The translations under genes were made by a program, and so were the position numbers. Under the pieces are notes generated by a model. That model saw only the letters and a program-made list of their open reading frames with translations, had not been told where the DNA came from and did no database searches. This document shows, in pieces, positions 46,679-54,449 of a stretch of DNA of 64,000 nucleotides (the first letter of the stretch is position 1; every line of letters begins with the position of its first letter). This DNA is from an uncultured Lachnospiraceae bacterium. GTDB taxonomy: Bacteria; Bacillota; Clostridia; Lachnospirales; Lachnospiraceae. The stretch is from the NCBI GenBank assembly GCA_947177165.1, contig CAMWTP010000001.1:62001-126000 (forward strand), in the 5' to 3' direction.

Positions 46679-46710
46679 ATTATATCAGAAAAAAGTTACA
46701 ATATTGTGAC
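46679..46710 (-). promoter_or_regulatory. Promoter of the two-component operon with candidate autoregulatory site
   Basis: On the minus strand GTCAC-AATA-TTGTAA, an 11-base spacer and TATAAT (46684-46679). The region GTTACAATATTGTGAC (46695-46710) is also a near-perfect 16-base palindrome. The module repeats that before the ABC operon at 44774-44805. Confidence 0.65.
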
Positions 46711-46845
46711 TAAATCCATCACTGCAATCACCTTTTAAATGCCCTTTGCCTATTCCATAATACCATGCATCATTATCTATCCCTCCACTGCCATGGCGCT
46801 GCTGCATGAATCATAATCGTGCACTTATGCTATTTTCCAAAACAA

Positions 46846-46869
46846 AAAGGACTGGAGAACCAATCCTTT
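46846..46869 (-). terminator. Rho-independent terminator of the PadR/SEDS operon
   Basis: On the minus strand AAAGGATTGG pairs with CCAGTCCTTT (ten pairs, one G-U) around a four-base loop and continues into TTGTTTT. It lies about 60 bases after the SEDS-like gene stop. The rest of 46651-46930 holds only the two-component promoter. Confidence 0.8.
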
Positions 46870-46930
46870 GTGGCATTCAAATCCGGCACCCTTCGCGGTT
46901 CTTATCGTGCCGTGAATATTTCAGGTATCA

Positions 46931-48259
46931 CTATCGCTTCTCGATCTTCAGATTCATTCTCCAACCCGAATGATCAATACAAGTTTCTTCTGTGTACACC
47001 CTCTCATACCGATATACGCCAAGCAGCAACCCAATCAGCACTGCGTACATAAGCGTCACACTGCCTCCATAAGTCAGAAACGGAATGAGTGCTGTTGTAT
47101 AGGGAAACAGTCCAACATTCACCAAAGCCCCTTCCAGACAGTTAAAAAAAATGACCATCACGCACGCCATGGATACCAGAAAACCGAGATGGTTTTTCTG
47201 ATCGTACACAATCTTCACCGCGCGAAGAACAAGCGCCGCCAGCAGAATCAACAGCACAATTCCAACAATGATACCATAAGTATAAATACTGATCAGCGGC
47301 GCCAGTCCGTTCTCCATAGGCATCACAGAATTTAGGCTGTCACCATATGTTGTGCTTCCCGTTCCCAAAAATTTCGCGTTTCTCAAGATATCATCAATCA
47401 CATTATAAATATATCCTGCACCGTCACGATACTGATCCCGGTGAAAAAATGCTTTCAGACGCATTTCCCGAAAGGACCCCCATCTCCAGCTTGTACAGAC
47501 GCGCCCGGCCAGCATAATCATTGGCAAAATGACCGCTGCAGCAACAAGCGCCGTCATACGCTTTTTCTTTTTGCCGAACATCCCTTTTCCGATTGCTGCA
47601 AGCAGCATGACAATCATACTCGCCCCAATATTCACCACAACCCAGAATGTCGCCGAGAAATATATAACAGCCAGACAAGTAACGCCGCTGACCACAAGTC
47701 CCATGACCACGGCCCCGTATCCCTTCATGCGCAGCTGATACAGAATCCCCGCAAAGACGGGAACATACAGATACACCAGTATCGACATCGCCGGTATCCT
47801 GCCGTTTATGACAGGCAGACAATTTCTGGCAATCCAAAAGAGAATTGTCATAATGATGTATATTGCCGCACCCATTCTCCCGAGTATGCTGTAGTCAACG
47901 AAATAGACCGCAGCCATCACCGCAAACCCTGCGAGCATAAATGGCCCTTGCTGGAACAGCACCTCCTCAAGAGGATGCATCGGCATCATACAGATCATCC
48001 CCGCGATACTGAGCACCAACGTGAGCAGGATCATTCTCCAGTCAGTCTGCGGGCGATGTATCCGGTCCATCGAGACACCGATTTCCACCGGATCACCCAT
48101 CCCGCGCACCGCCATGGCGACAGCCTTGTCGTGCTCCATTCCTGACTGCTCATACGCTTCTGTCTGGTCCATGATATGATTTGACATCTCGCGCGCCACA
48201 CCGTCCCGCGCCTTGGCACAGCGCATCTGCTCCGTCAAAGTCTTTATAAATTCTTCCAT
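46931..48259 (-). CDS. FtsW/RodA/SpoVE (SEDS)-like protein with N-terminal permease-prefix domain
   Basis: 442 residues. The first 70 residues are soluble and helical (EMSNHIMDQTEAYEQSGM, AVAMAVRGMGDPVEIG), which is the permease-prefix/DUF1700-like segment found on Firmicute membrane proteins that accompany PadR regulators. Ten or so helices follow. The SEDS C-terminal motif is present as IPFLTYGGSVTLM. The extracellular loop that normally carries the catalytic Asp and an E-E-x-G run reads instead SVMPMENGLAPLISIYTYG, so peptidoglycan polymerase activity is doubtful. It starts 57 bases after the PadR gene with a GGAGG site. Role unknown, probably envelope-related. Confidence 0.85.
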   Translation of the reverse strand: MEEFIKTLTEQMRCAKARDGVAREMSNHIMDQTEAYEQSGMEHDKAVAMAVRGMGDPVEIGVSMDRIHRPQTDWRMILLTLVLSIAGMICMMPMHPLEEVLFQQGPFMLAGFAVMAAVYFVDYSILGRMGAAIYIIMTILFWIARNCLPVINGRIPAMSILVYLYVPVFAGILYQLRMKGYGAVVMGLVVSGVTCLAVIYFSATFWVVVNIGASMIVMLLAAIGKGMFGKKKKRMTALVAAAVILPMIMLAGRVCTSWRWGSFREMRLKAFFHRDQYRDGAGYIYNVIDDILRNAKFLGTGSTTYGDSLNSVMPMENGLAPLISIYTYGIIVGIVLLILLAALVLRAVKIVYDQKNHLGFLVSMACVMVIFFNCLEGALVNVGLFPYTTALIPFLTYGGSVTLMYAVLIGLLLGVYRYERVYTEETCIDHSGWRMNLKIEKR

Positions 48260-48316
48260 CTTTATACCTCCTATTTCAGATGCGGTCTCACATCTGTCTC
48301 AAACTGATATTCTGTT

Positions 48317-48643
48317 TTACGCCATGCCAAGCACATTCACAACTGCTGTCTGGTACTCCTGCCACTCCTCCTTTTTCGATTTCAGGTATTTTTTGCCGCC
48401 CTTCGTGATGCTGTAGTACTTGCGTATCTTGCCGTTGACTTCGCTCTCATACGAGGTCAGAAAATGTTTCTCCTCGAGGGAGTGCAGCAGCGGGTAAAGC
48501 GTCCCTGCCTTTAACGTAAATACATTCTTTGACTTTGCCTCGAGCGTCTCAATCATCTCGTATCCGTACATGTCCTTGTCCTCCAGAAGACGCAAAATTA
48601 ACATAGAAGTGCTCCCCGAAATCAGTGCCTTATCAATTGCCAT
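48317..48643 (-). CDS. PadR-family transcriptional regulator
   Basis: 108 residues, the size of the short PadR-s2 type. The winged helix covers nearly all of it: ISGSTSMLILRLLEDKDMYGYEMIETLEAKS, LKAGTLYPLLHSLEEKHFLTSYE, IRKYYSITKGGKKYL. It should repress its own operon, which contains the SEDS-like gene. The 18-bp-arm inverted repeat over the promoter (48775-48821) is the likely operator. The inducer is unknown; members of this group respond to phenolics or to membrane-active antibiotics. Confidence 0.93.
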   Translation of the reverse strand: MAIDKALISGSTSMLILRLLEDKDMYGYEMIETLEAKSKNVFTLKAGTLYPLLHSLEEKHFLTSYESEVNGKIRKYYSITKGGKKYLKSKKEEWQEYQTAVVNVLGMA

Positions 48644-48774
48644 AACATAACCATTCCTTTCTCATTGTTATTTTTTCAAATTACTTTTACAAGTTCCTAA
48701 TTGCCGACTGCATTCCTCCCCGTACAGGCAGGCGAACAGAAATAATTGTATCAACACAGTCAAATCAAATAATA

Positions 48775-48829
48775 TATAGATAATCGATATATTATTTGTA
48801 ATTATATATCGATTATCTATACATGTCAA
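48775..48829 (-). promoter_or_regulatory. Consensus promoter inside a large palindrome, candidate PadR operator
   Basis: On the minus strand TTGACA (48829-48824), a 17-base spacer and TATAAT (48806-48801): both hexamers match consensus exactly. A perfect inverted repeat with 18-bp arms (48775-48792 and 48804-48821, 11-base centre) covers the spacer, the -10 and the transcription start. Each arm contains ATCGAT. The PadR gene starts about 130 bases downstream. The structure is read directly; the regulator is inferred. Confidence 0.82.
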
Positions 48830-48845
48830 GACCTTTTTCATACAC

Positions 48846-49043
48846 TCAGATTTATTCACCCTCCGTGTGTTAGACTTGAATCAGATACATTTGGCAACCG
48901 ATGAGGACAAAGCCTTCGGAATTGACTACTGGGCAAAACTTTTCAAAGCGAAAACATGGGAGGATTTAAAAATGATAGCGGAAAAAAATAGTACTTTTAA
49001 AGAAACCTGTGAAATGATATTTAAGCTCAAAAAGCAAAAATAG
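48846..49043 (+). pseudogene. C-terminal remnant of an Rpn-type PD-(D/E)XK nuclease/transposase-family gene
   Basis: The plus strand reads LRVLDLNQIHLATDEDK, then GIDYWAKLFKAKTWEDLKMIAEK and ends EMIFKLKKQK with TAG at 49041. This is the well-conserved C-terminal helical tail of the Rpn/PDDEXK_2 family. No start codon, nuclease core or ribosome site remains. It is wedged between the PadR promoter and the PPK2 gene terminator. Confidence 0.75.
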
Positions 49044-49046
49044 ACA

Positions 49047-49080
49047 ATGAAAATGACACCCTTCTGGGTGTCATTTTCAT
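49047..49080. terminator. Bidirectional rho-independent terminator
   Basis: A perfect 15-bp stem, ATGAAAATGACACCC with GGGTGTCATTTTCAT, and a four-base loop. It lies between the stop codons of the Rpn remnant (plus strand) and the PPK2 gene (minus strand) and also ends the Mrp-PPK2 transcription unit. Confidence 0.88.
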
Positions 49081-50550
49081 TTAATCCAGCGCCTTTTCAA
49101 TCGATTCGATCACGATCCTCAACGCCTTCAGGCGGGCATAACGCTTGTCGTTGGACTCCAGAATATGCCACGGCGCATAAGAAGTATTCGTCTTTTGCAG
49201 CATTTCGTTCACCGCACCCTCATACAAATCCCACTTCTCCCTATTGCGCCAGTCCTCCTCCGTTATCTTCCACTGTTTAGACGGCGTGTTCTGACGCTCG
49301 TTAAAGCGCGCCAGCTGTGTGTCTTTATCAATCTGTACCCAGAATTTGATAATGACCGCGCCCCAGTCTGCAAGTTCTTTTTCAAACTCGTTAATCTCAT
49401 TGTATGCCCTCTGCCAGTCATTCTCCCTGCAGAACCCTTCCAGACGTTCCACCATGACTCTCCCATACCACGTCCGGTCAAAGACCGCGATATGCCCGGT
49501 CTTGGGAAGGCGGTTCCAGAAACGCCAGAGATAATGTCTGGCCTTCTCATGCGGTTCGGGGCTTGCGATCGGGTGCACCTCAAATCCCCTGGGATCTAGC
49601 GCCTCCGTGATCCGCTTGATATTGCCGCCCTTTCCCGCCGCGTCCCAGCCCTCATATGCAATGATCACAGGTACTTTTTTGCGGTACAGCTTGTTATGGA
49701 GCTGTCCCAGTCTGTCCTGCAACGCATCCAGCTCCGCGCGGTACTCTTCCTGTGTGACTGCCCTGTCCAGATCGATTTCTTCCAGCTTTGGAATCCTTTC
49801 CAATGGAAATATATTCTGCAGCAAAGGCACCGCCATCGCACTGTTCTTCAGCGCGGTATCAATTCCGCTGACAAGGATCTCCAGCACCTGGAGCTGCGCC
49901 CATTTTCTGCTCTTTGCGTCGATAATATACCACGGATCTGCAGATGCATTCGTATCATTCAGATAGCGGTCAAACACCCTGAGACATTTGTCATAATGTT
50001 TGTTCTGCCAGCTGTCCTTTTCGCCCACACGCCATCTGGTATTCTTATCAGCATCCAGCGCATCGATTCGTCTTTTCTGCTCCTTCCGGCTGATCTGGAA
50101 AAAGAACTTCATCACCAGATAGCCGTTGTCGGTAAGCTGGCGCTCAAACCGCCTGACACTCTCAATCTTTTTCTTGTAGTCCTTTTCCTCCAGCGTTCCG
50201 TCCAGACATTCCCCTGTCACTTCATCCATCCAGCCGGAATCCAGAAACATGAACTTTCCAGCCTCCGGAATCTTGACAAAGTAACGGTAAAGAAAGGGTT
50301 TTCTTTTCTCCTCCTGCGTCGGAACATCCATAGCCGCGACTTTGAAAAAGCGCGGATCAATGTTGCGGATCACCTTTCCCAGCACGCTTCCCTTTCCCGC
50401 TGTCCCCCAGCCTTCAAACAGCACCAGCACCGGCAGACCGCGTTCCTTGATCATCATCTGCTGGCTGGAGAGCTTCTCGTTTGCCGCCTTTAACCGCTCC
50501 TCCAGCTCCGCATCTTCCGGCCTCTGTGGTTTGTTCCAATTCTCCAGCAT
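49081..50550 (-). CDS. Two-domain polyphosphate kinase 2, probable polyphosphate:AMP phosphotransferase
   Basis: 489 residues made of two PPK2 domains, the layout of PAP-type enzymes that move phosphate from polyphosphate to AMP. The N-terminal domain has Walker A FEGWGTAGKG (about 45-54), but its lid/Walker B region reads FLDSGWMDE. The C-terminal domain has YEGWDAAGKGG near 300 and the active-site run FDRTWYGRVMVERLEG near 365. As in known fusions, the C-terminal domain is probably the catalytic one. Cytoplasmic. It starts 39 bases after the last Mrp-type gene without a terminator between, so it is likely co-transcribed with that operon. Confidence 0.9.
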   Translation of the reverse strand: MLENWNKPQRPEDAELEERLKAANEKLSSQQMMIKERGLPVLVLFEGWGTAGKGSVLGKVIRNIDPRFFKVAAMDVPTQEEKRKPFLYRYFVKIPEAGKFMFLDSGWMDEVTGECLDGTLEEKDYKKKIESVRRFERQLTDNGYLVMKFFFQISRKEQKRRIDALDADKNTRWRVGEKDSWQNKHYDKCLRVFDRYLNDTNASADPWYIIDAKSRKWAQLQVLEILVSGIDTALKNSAMAVPLLQNIFPLERIPKLEEIDLDRAVTQEEYRAELDALQDRLGQLHNKLYRKKVPVIIAYEGWDAAGKGGNIKRITEALDPRGFEVHPIASPEPHEKARHYLWRFWNRLPKTGHIAVFDRTWYGRVMVERLEGFCRENDWQRAYNEINEFEKELADWGAVIIKFWVQIDKDTQLARFNERQNTPSKQWKITEEDWRNREKWDLYEGAVNEMLQKTNTSYAPWHILESNDKRYARLKALRIVIESIEKALD

Positions 50551-50589
50551 TTCTCCTCCTCCTTTCCATTTATAAAAATAATCTGAAAA

Positions 50590-52842
50590 CTAATTCACGA
50601 CCAACAGATAAATCATCGTAAGCCCCAGCCCCACACAGAACATAAACAAGCCAAACGACAGACTGCGCTCGATGATACGGAAATTCTCAAAGAAATCCGT
50701 CCCTTTCATCGCAAGCCTGTGTTCATAATTCTTCGGCTCATAGCCCTCTTTGCGCATCACCGCATAGTATATCAGACGCACGCGTTCCATGGTGTAGCCG
50801 ATGCGATGCGTTACACGATTCCCTTCCGGCAGCTCATACGGCAATGCCCGGTCGCTGTAGACCGTCTTTCGCAGAATAATGACAGCTGTATCCACAATAC
50901 TGTCCAAAATTCTTGAAATTATCCCCAAAACAAACGGCACAGCTGTGAAAAACACTGCGCGGTACACATATTTCTCCATATTGAGCCATGCTGGGAAAAT
51001 ATCGCGGTATCCCTCCTCTTTTTTCTCTGAAAAAACACCGCGCAGCATCGTGAGCCGCACCACAAGGAAATAAACAACCGCACCGACCGTTATGGAAATC
51101 AGCGCACCTGACAGATTCTTCAGCGAATAGTAGTGAATGTTCTCCTGCTGATGCTCCAACAATGCGCTCAGCCCGAATCGCACAAGGCCGTACTCCGCAA
51201 CCGGCTTCGCCACCAGATCCGGCAGCATTCCGATAAACGGAATCGGCAGTGCACAGACAGCAATCGCAGATTTGCTCAGCATCGAAGCGTAATTCTTCTT
51301 TGCCTCATACGTCTCCTGCACCTTCTTATCGCTGTTTTTCTCCACAAACAGCACCACAAAAAGCTTTGTCATATAAGCGACTGTCAATCCGCCGGAGAAC
51401 AGGAATAACGCTTCCACCGACTTCATCAGCGCAGATGTCGCCGAGAACATGGGCTCTATGGAGTCTCCCTCCGCAAGCGCCAGCAGCGCACCATACTCCG
51501 CGATACTCTCGTGCAAAAGTGTCTTGCTCACATACCCATTGAGAAACGGAATCCCGCCGACACCAGCCGCCGCCAGCAAAAATACCACCAGCAAAAATGG
51601 TTTTTTACGCCCAAAACCGCGCACCTGATTCAGCTCATAACTTCCCACCTGCATAAAGATTACGCCTGCCACCATGAACAGAACCAGTTTCACCAGCGAA
51701 TGATTGAGCATATGAAGACATGTGCCGTTGACCGCCATACCAAACACTTTCGTAATCTCTGCAACAGCCTCACCATCTATATATCCTGTGCTGACTATTT
51801 CTGTCAATTCCCCTGCCTGCCCTGCACCAGTCATCCCCATCAGATACTCCGCAAGCAGCGACTGCATGCCCACACCTGTCAGGATAAAACCGATCTGGGA
51901 CATGGACGAGTACGCAAGCGTCGTCTTAAAATTATCGCTCATCACACCCTTAATTCCGCCAAGCACCATTGTGACGATGCCGGCCATCAGCAGAAATATG
52001 CCCCAGCTGCCCTGCATCGGAAGCACATCAAGCGTCACCAGCATAATGCCAAAAATACCCGTCTTGCTCAAGACCGCTGACAGGAGCGCTGTCGCAGGCG
52101 CAGGTGACTCCGTGTAGGACTGCGGCAGCCATACATGCACCGGAAAAGCACCCGCCTTCGCGCCAAATCCCACAAACATACACCCCGCTGCCACAAACAG
52201 CCATGTGACATCGGCTCCGCTGCCACCGCTCATGATCCTCATAGCGCTCCCGTACATCGTGTCAAACGAGAGCGTTCCAAGCCGGCTGTGCACGATAAAG
52301 AGCCCCATCAGAATCGCCATACCGCCCGCGACCGCAATTCCCAGATATGTCCCTGCGGCGTACACAGCCTCCCGCGTCTGCCTGTGTGCCACCCACACAA
52401 ACGAGGTAAAGGACATGATCTCAAAGAAAAAGAACAGTGTAAACAGATCCGCCGCATAGAAAATCCCCATTGTCGCGCCAAACGTCAGCAGATTGAACAG
52501 ATCATATCTTATGACATTCGTGTCATTTTTCATGTACTCATACGAAAACAGCGATGTCACAAGCCATGCAAATGCAGTCAGCACGCCAAAAATTCCACGA
52601 AAGCCCGAGTACATGAAATGAAGCCCAAGACCGCCCACACCGGGAACGTCAAAAACGTCAATCGGAATCCCCCGCAGATCACAGAGCATCAGATTCAGCG
52701 CCGCCGCAAGTTCCACCGCACCCGCGAAAATCATAATCAGGGCACATGCCTTTTTTTTCTCTTTCGTTCTCACGCGCGAAACAAACCACAATACGACACA
52801 TACCACAAAAGGAAAGAGCACTGGCCAAAACGTATCCCTCAT
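50590..52842 (-). CDS. Large proton antiporter-like subunit (NuoL/MrpA-N/HyfB-like)
   Basis: 750 residues with about 16 helices. The core antiporter fold is clear: Glu in FFFFEIMSFTSFVW (TM5), Lys in GFGAKAGAFPVHVWLP (TM7), Lys in LSAVLSKTGIFG (TM8) and Lys in LNHSLVKLVLF (TM12). A C-terminal extension of about 200 residues contains loops and two or three more helices. It should carry one of the ion channels of the complex. It is the last Mrp-type gene, 17 bases after the next antiporter gene. Which ion moves cannot be read from sequence. Confidence 0.88.
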   Translation of the reverse strand: MRDTFWPVLFPFVVCVVLWFVSRVRTKEKKKACALIMIFAGAVELAAALNLMLCDLRGIPIDVFDVPGVGGLGLHFMYSGFRGIFGVLTAFAWLVTSLFSYEYMKNDTNVIRYDLFNLLTFGATMGIFYAADLFTLFFFFEIMSFTSFVWVAHRQTREAVYAAGTYLGIAVAGGMAILMGLFIVHSRLGTLSFDTMYGSAMRIMSGGSGADVTWLFVAAGCMFVGFGAKAGAFPVHVWLPQSYTESPAPATALLSAVLSKTGIFGIMLVTLDVLPMQGSWGIFLLMAGIVTMVLGGIKGVMSDNFKTTLAYSSMSQIGFILTGVGMQSLLAEYLMGMTGAGQAGELTEIVSTGYIDGEAVAEITKVFGMAVNGTCLHMLNHSLVKLVLFMVAGVIFMQVGSYELNQVRGFGRKKPFLLVVFLLAAAGVGGIPFLNGYVSKTLLHESIAEYGALLALAEGDSIEPMFSATSALMKSVEALFLFSGGLTVAYMTKLFVVLFVEKNSDKKVQETYEAKKNYASMLSKSAIAVCALPIPFIGMLPDLVAKPVAEYGLVRFGLSALLEHQQENIHYYSLKNLSGALISITVGAVVYFLVVRLTMLRGVFSEKKEEGYRDIFPAWLNMEKYVYRAVFFTAVPFVLGIISRILDSIVDTAVIILRKTVYSDRALPYELPEGNRVTHRIGYTMERVRLIYYAVMRKEGYEPKNYEHRLAMKGTDFFENFRIIERSLSFGLFMFCVGLGLTMIYLLVVN

Positions 52843-52859
52843 ATCCTATCTCCTCCTTC

Positions 52860-54353
52860 CTACATCATTCCCGATGCCACAAATTGAAAGAAATTCACAA
52901 TCGGCGCATTGTACACGCCAAACACCCCCATCAGTATCACAAACAGAAACAGCGGCAGGAGCATGCGCCAGTCTGGATCATGGATCTCATCATGCAGCTT
53001 TCCGTAATCAAAATCATTTCCCGGAAAATACGCCCTGATCACAATGCTGAGCATATAAATCGCTGTCAGGAGTGCCGATACCAGCAGACCGCCTACGCCC
53101 ACAACTGCCAGTAGATTACCGCTCGCGAACGCAGCCTTGGCAAGATGCCACTTTGACACAAAACCGCACAGTCCCGGCACACCCATCAGGGCGAGCGCAG
53201 AAACCGTAAAAACAGCGAAAATCTTCGGCATTTTCCGCGCCATGCCGTCAATCTCATGGACATAGTTTGCATGTGCCTGCGTAATCATCGCACCGGCACA
53301 GAAAAACGAACAAATCTTCATCACACCGTGAAAAACCATGTGGCACAATGCCCCGGCCAGGCCAAGCGGAGTCATAATCACAACCCCGAACAAAATGTAC
53401 GACAGATTGGATATCGTCGAGAACGCAAGCCGGCGCTTGATGTGCGTCTCCCGCACCGCCATGCTGCACCCGTACACAACCGTAAAAATGACAATACACA
53501 TCAGCAGATACTGCGCCCATGTCCCCCGCAGAAAATCAGTTCCGAAACTGTAGTATGTCAGACGCATAATCGCAAACGCACCCGACTTCACGACCGCAAC
53601 TGCATGCAGCAGCGCTGTGACCGGTGTCGGCGCAACACCCGCCTGCGGAAGCCACGAGTTAAACGGACAGATCGCAGCCTTGACGCCAAACCCCAGAAAT
53701 GCCAGCACATACACAAACAACAGCAAATCCTTCTTGCTGCCAATCTGTGACAGATTCAGCACGCCTCCGTACGTGAAGGCAAGGCTGTCGCCGTACACCA
53801 CCAGGAAAATCAGACCGATAAAGGCAAACGCCGCGCCGCCGAGCGAATAGTAGAAATACTTGCGGCTTGCAAGCACCGCCTCCCTCGTGAGTGTATGCAT
53901 CACCAGCGGAACCGTCACAAGCGTCAGGAGCTCATAAAAACAGTACATCGTCAGCATATTTCCCGACATGGCAATGCCGAGCGTCACGCCGTAAGTTGCT
54001 GTGTAAAACAGGTAAAAGATATTCTCATGGACGCGCCCGTTGTGCTCATGCTCCATATAGGGAAACGAGTACAATGTCGCGAGCGGCCAGAGCGTTGATA
54101 CCAGCCCCGCAAAGACAATGCCCATGCCGTCCAATTTCAAGGAAAAATCAAGCTTCGCACCGGCAAAATTGATCACCCTGATCAGCTCTGTAGGCCCCTG
54201 CCACAGCAGCGCATAAGTCAGCAGCGTATTGATCAGCACATAGGCGAAAATATAGCATTGCTTCTGTCCCTTATCCTTAAACTTCAAAATCTGCAACAGC
54301 AAACCGCCCGCAAAGGGAAGCAGTATCACCGTAAGCATCAGACCAAAAATCAT
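52860..54353 (-). CDS. MrpD/NuoL-like proton antiporter subunit
   Basis: 497 residues, about 14 helices. Key residues are present: Glu in YELLTLVTVPLV, Lys in GFGVKAAICPFNSWLP, Lys in AVAVVKSGAFA and Lys in HGVMKICSFF. It is the third of the four antiporter-like proteins in the operon. A 96-base gap with two hairpins separates it from the gene before it, the only sizeable gap in the operon. The size fits MrpD or NuoM. Confidence 0.9.
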   Translation of the reverse strand: MIFGLMLTVILLPFAGGLLLQILKFKDKGQKQCYIFAYVLINTLLTYALLWQGPTELIRVINFAGAKLDFSLKLDGMGIVFAGLVSTLWPLATLYSFPYMEHEHNGRVHENIFYLFYTATYGVTLGIAMSGNMLTMYCFYELLTLVTVPLVMHTLTREAVLASRKYFYYSLGGAAFAFIGLIFLVVYGDSLAFTYGGVLNLSQIGSKKDLLLFVYVLAFLGFGVKAAICPFNSWLPQAGVAPTPVTALLHAVAVVKSGAFAIMRLTYYSFGTDFLRGTWAQYLLMCIVIFTVVYGCSMAVRETHIKRRLAFSTISNLSYILFGVVIMTPLGLAGALCHMVFHGVMKICSFFCAGAMITQAHANYVHEIDGMARKMPKIFAVFTVSALALMGVPGLCGFVSKWHLAKAAFASGNLLAVVGVGGLLVSALLTAIYMLSIVIRAYFPGNDFDYGKLHDEIHDPDWRMLLPLFLFVILMGVFGVYNAPIVNFFQFVASGMM

Positions 54354-54381
54354 TTAACAATCCCCCATTCTTGCTAAACCT

Positions 54382-54446
54382 GACAAATCTGGGCGCATAC
54401 GCGGATTTGTCGTGTGAAAAAACTCCGTATATGTTTTTTCAAACAC
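54382..54446. repeat. Two intercistronic hairpins inside the Mrp operon
   Basis: GACAAATC/GATTTGTC (54382-54411, 14-base loop) and GTGTGAAAAAAC/GTTTTTTCAAACAC (54412-54446, two-base bulge, 9-base loop) stand back to back between two antiporter genes. The second could act as an attenuator or RNase-processing stem, changing how much of the last two antiporters and PPK2 is made. Inference from position only. Confidence 0.5.
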
Positions 54447-54449
54447 GCA

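Noticed and set aside
48668-48859. A 63-codon minus-strand frame before padR
   Set aside because: It covers the promoter and operator palindrome and has no family features or ribosome site.
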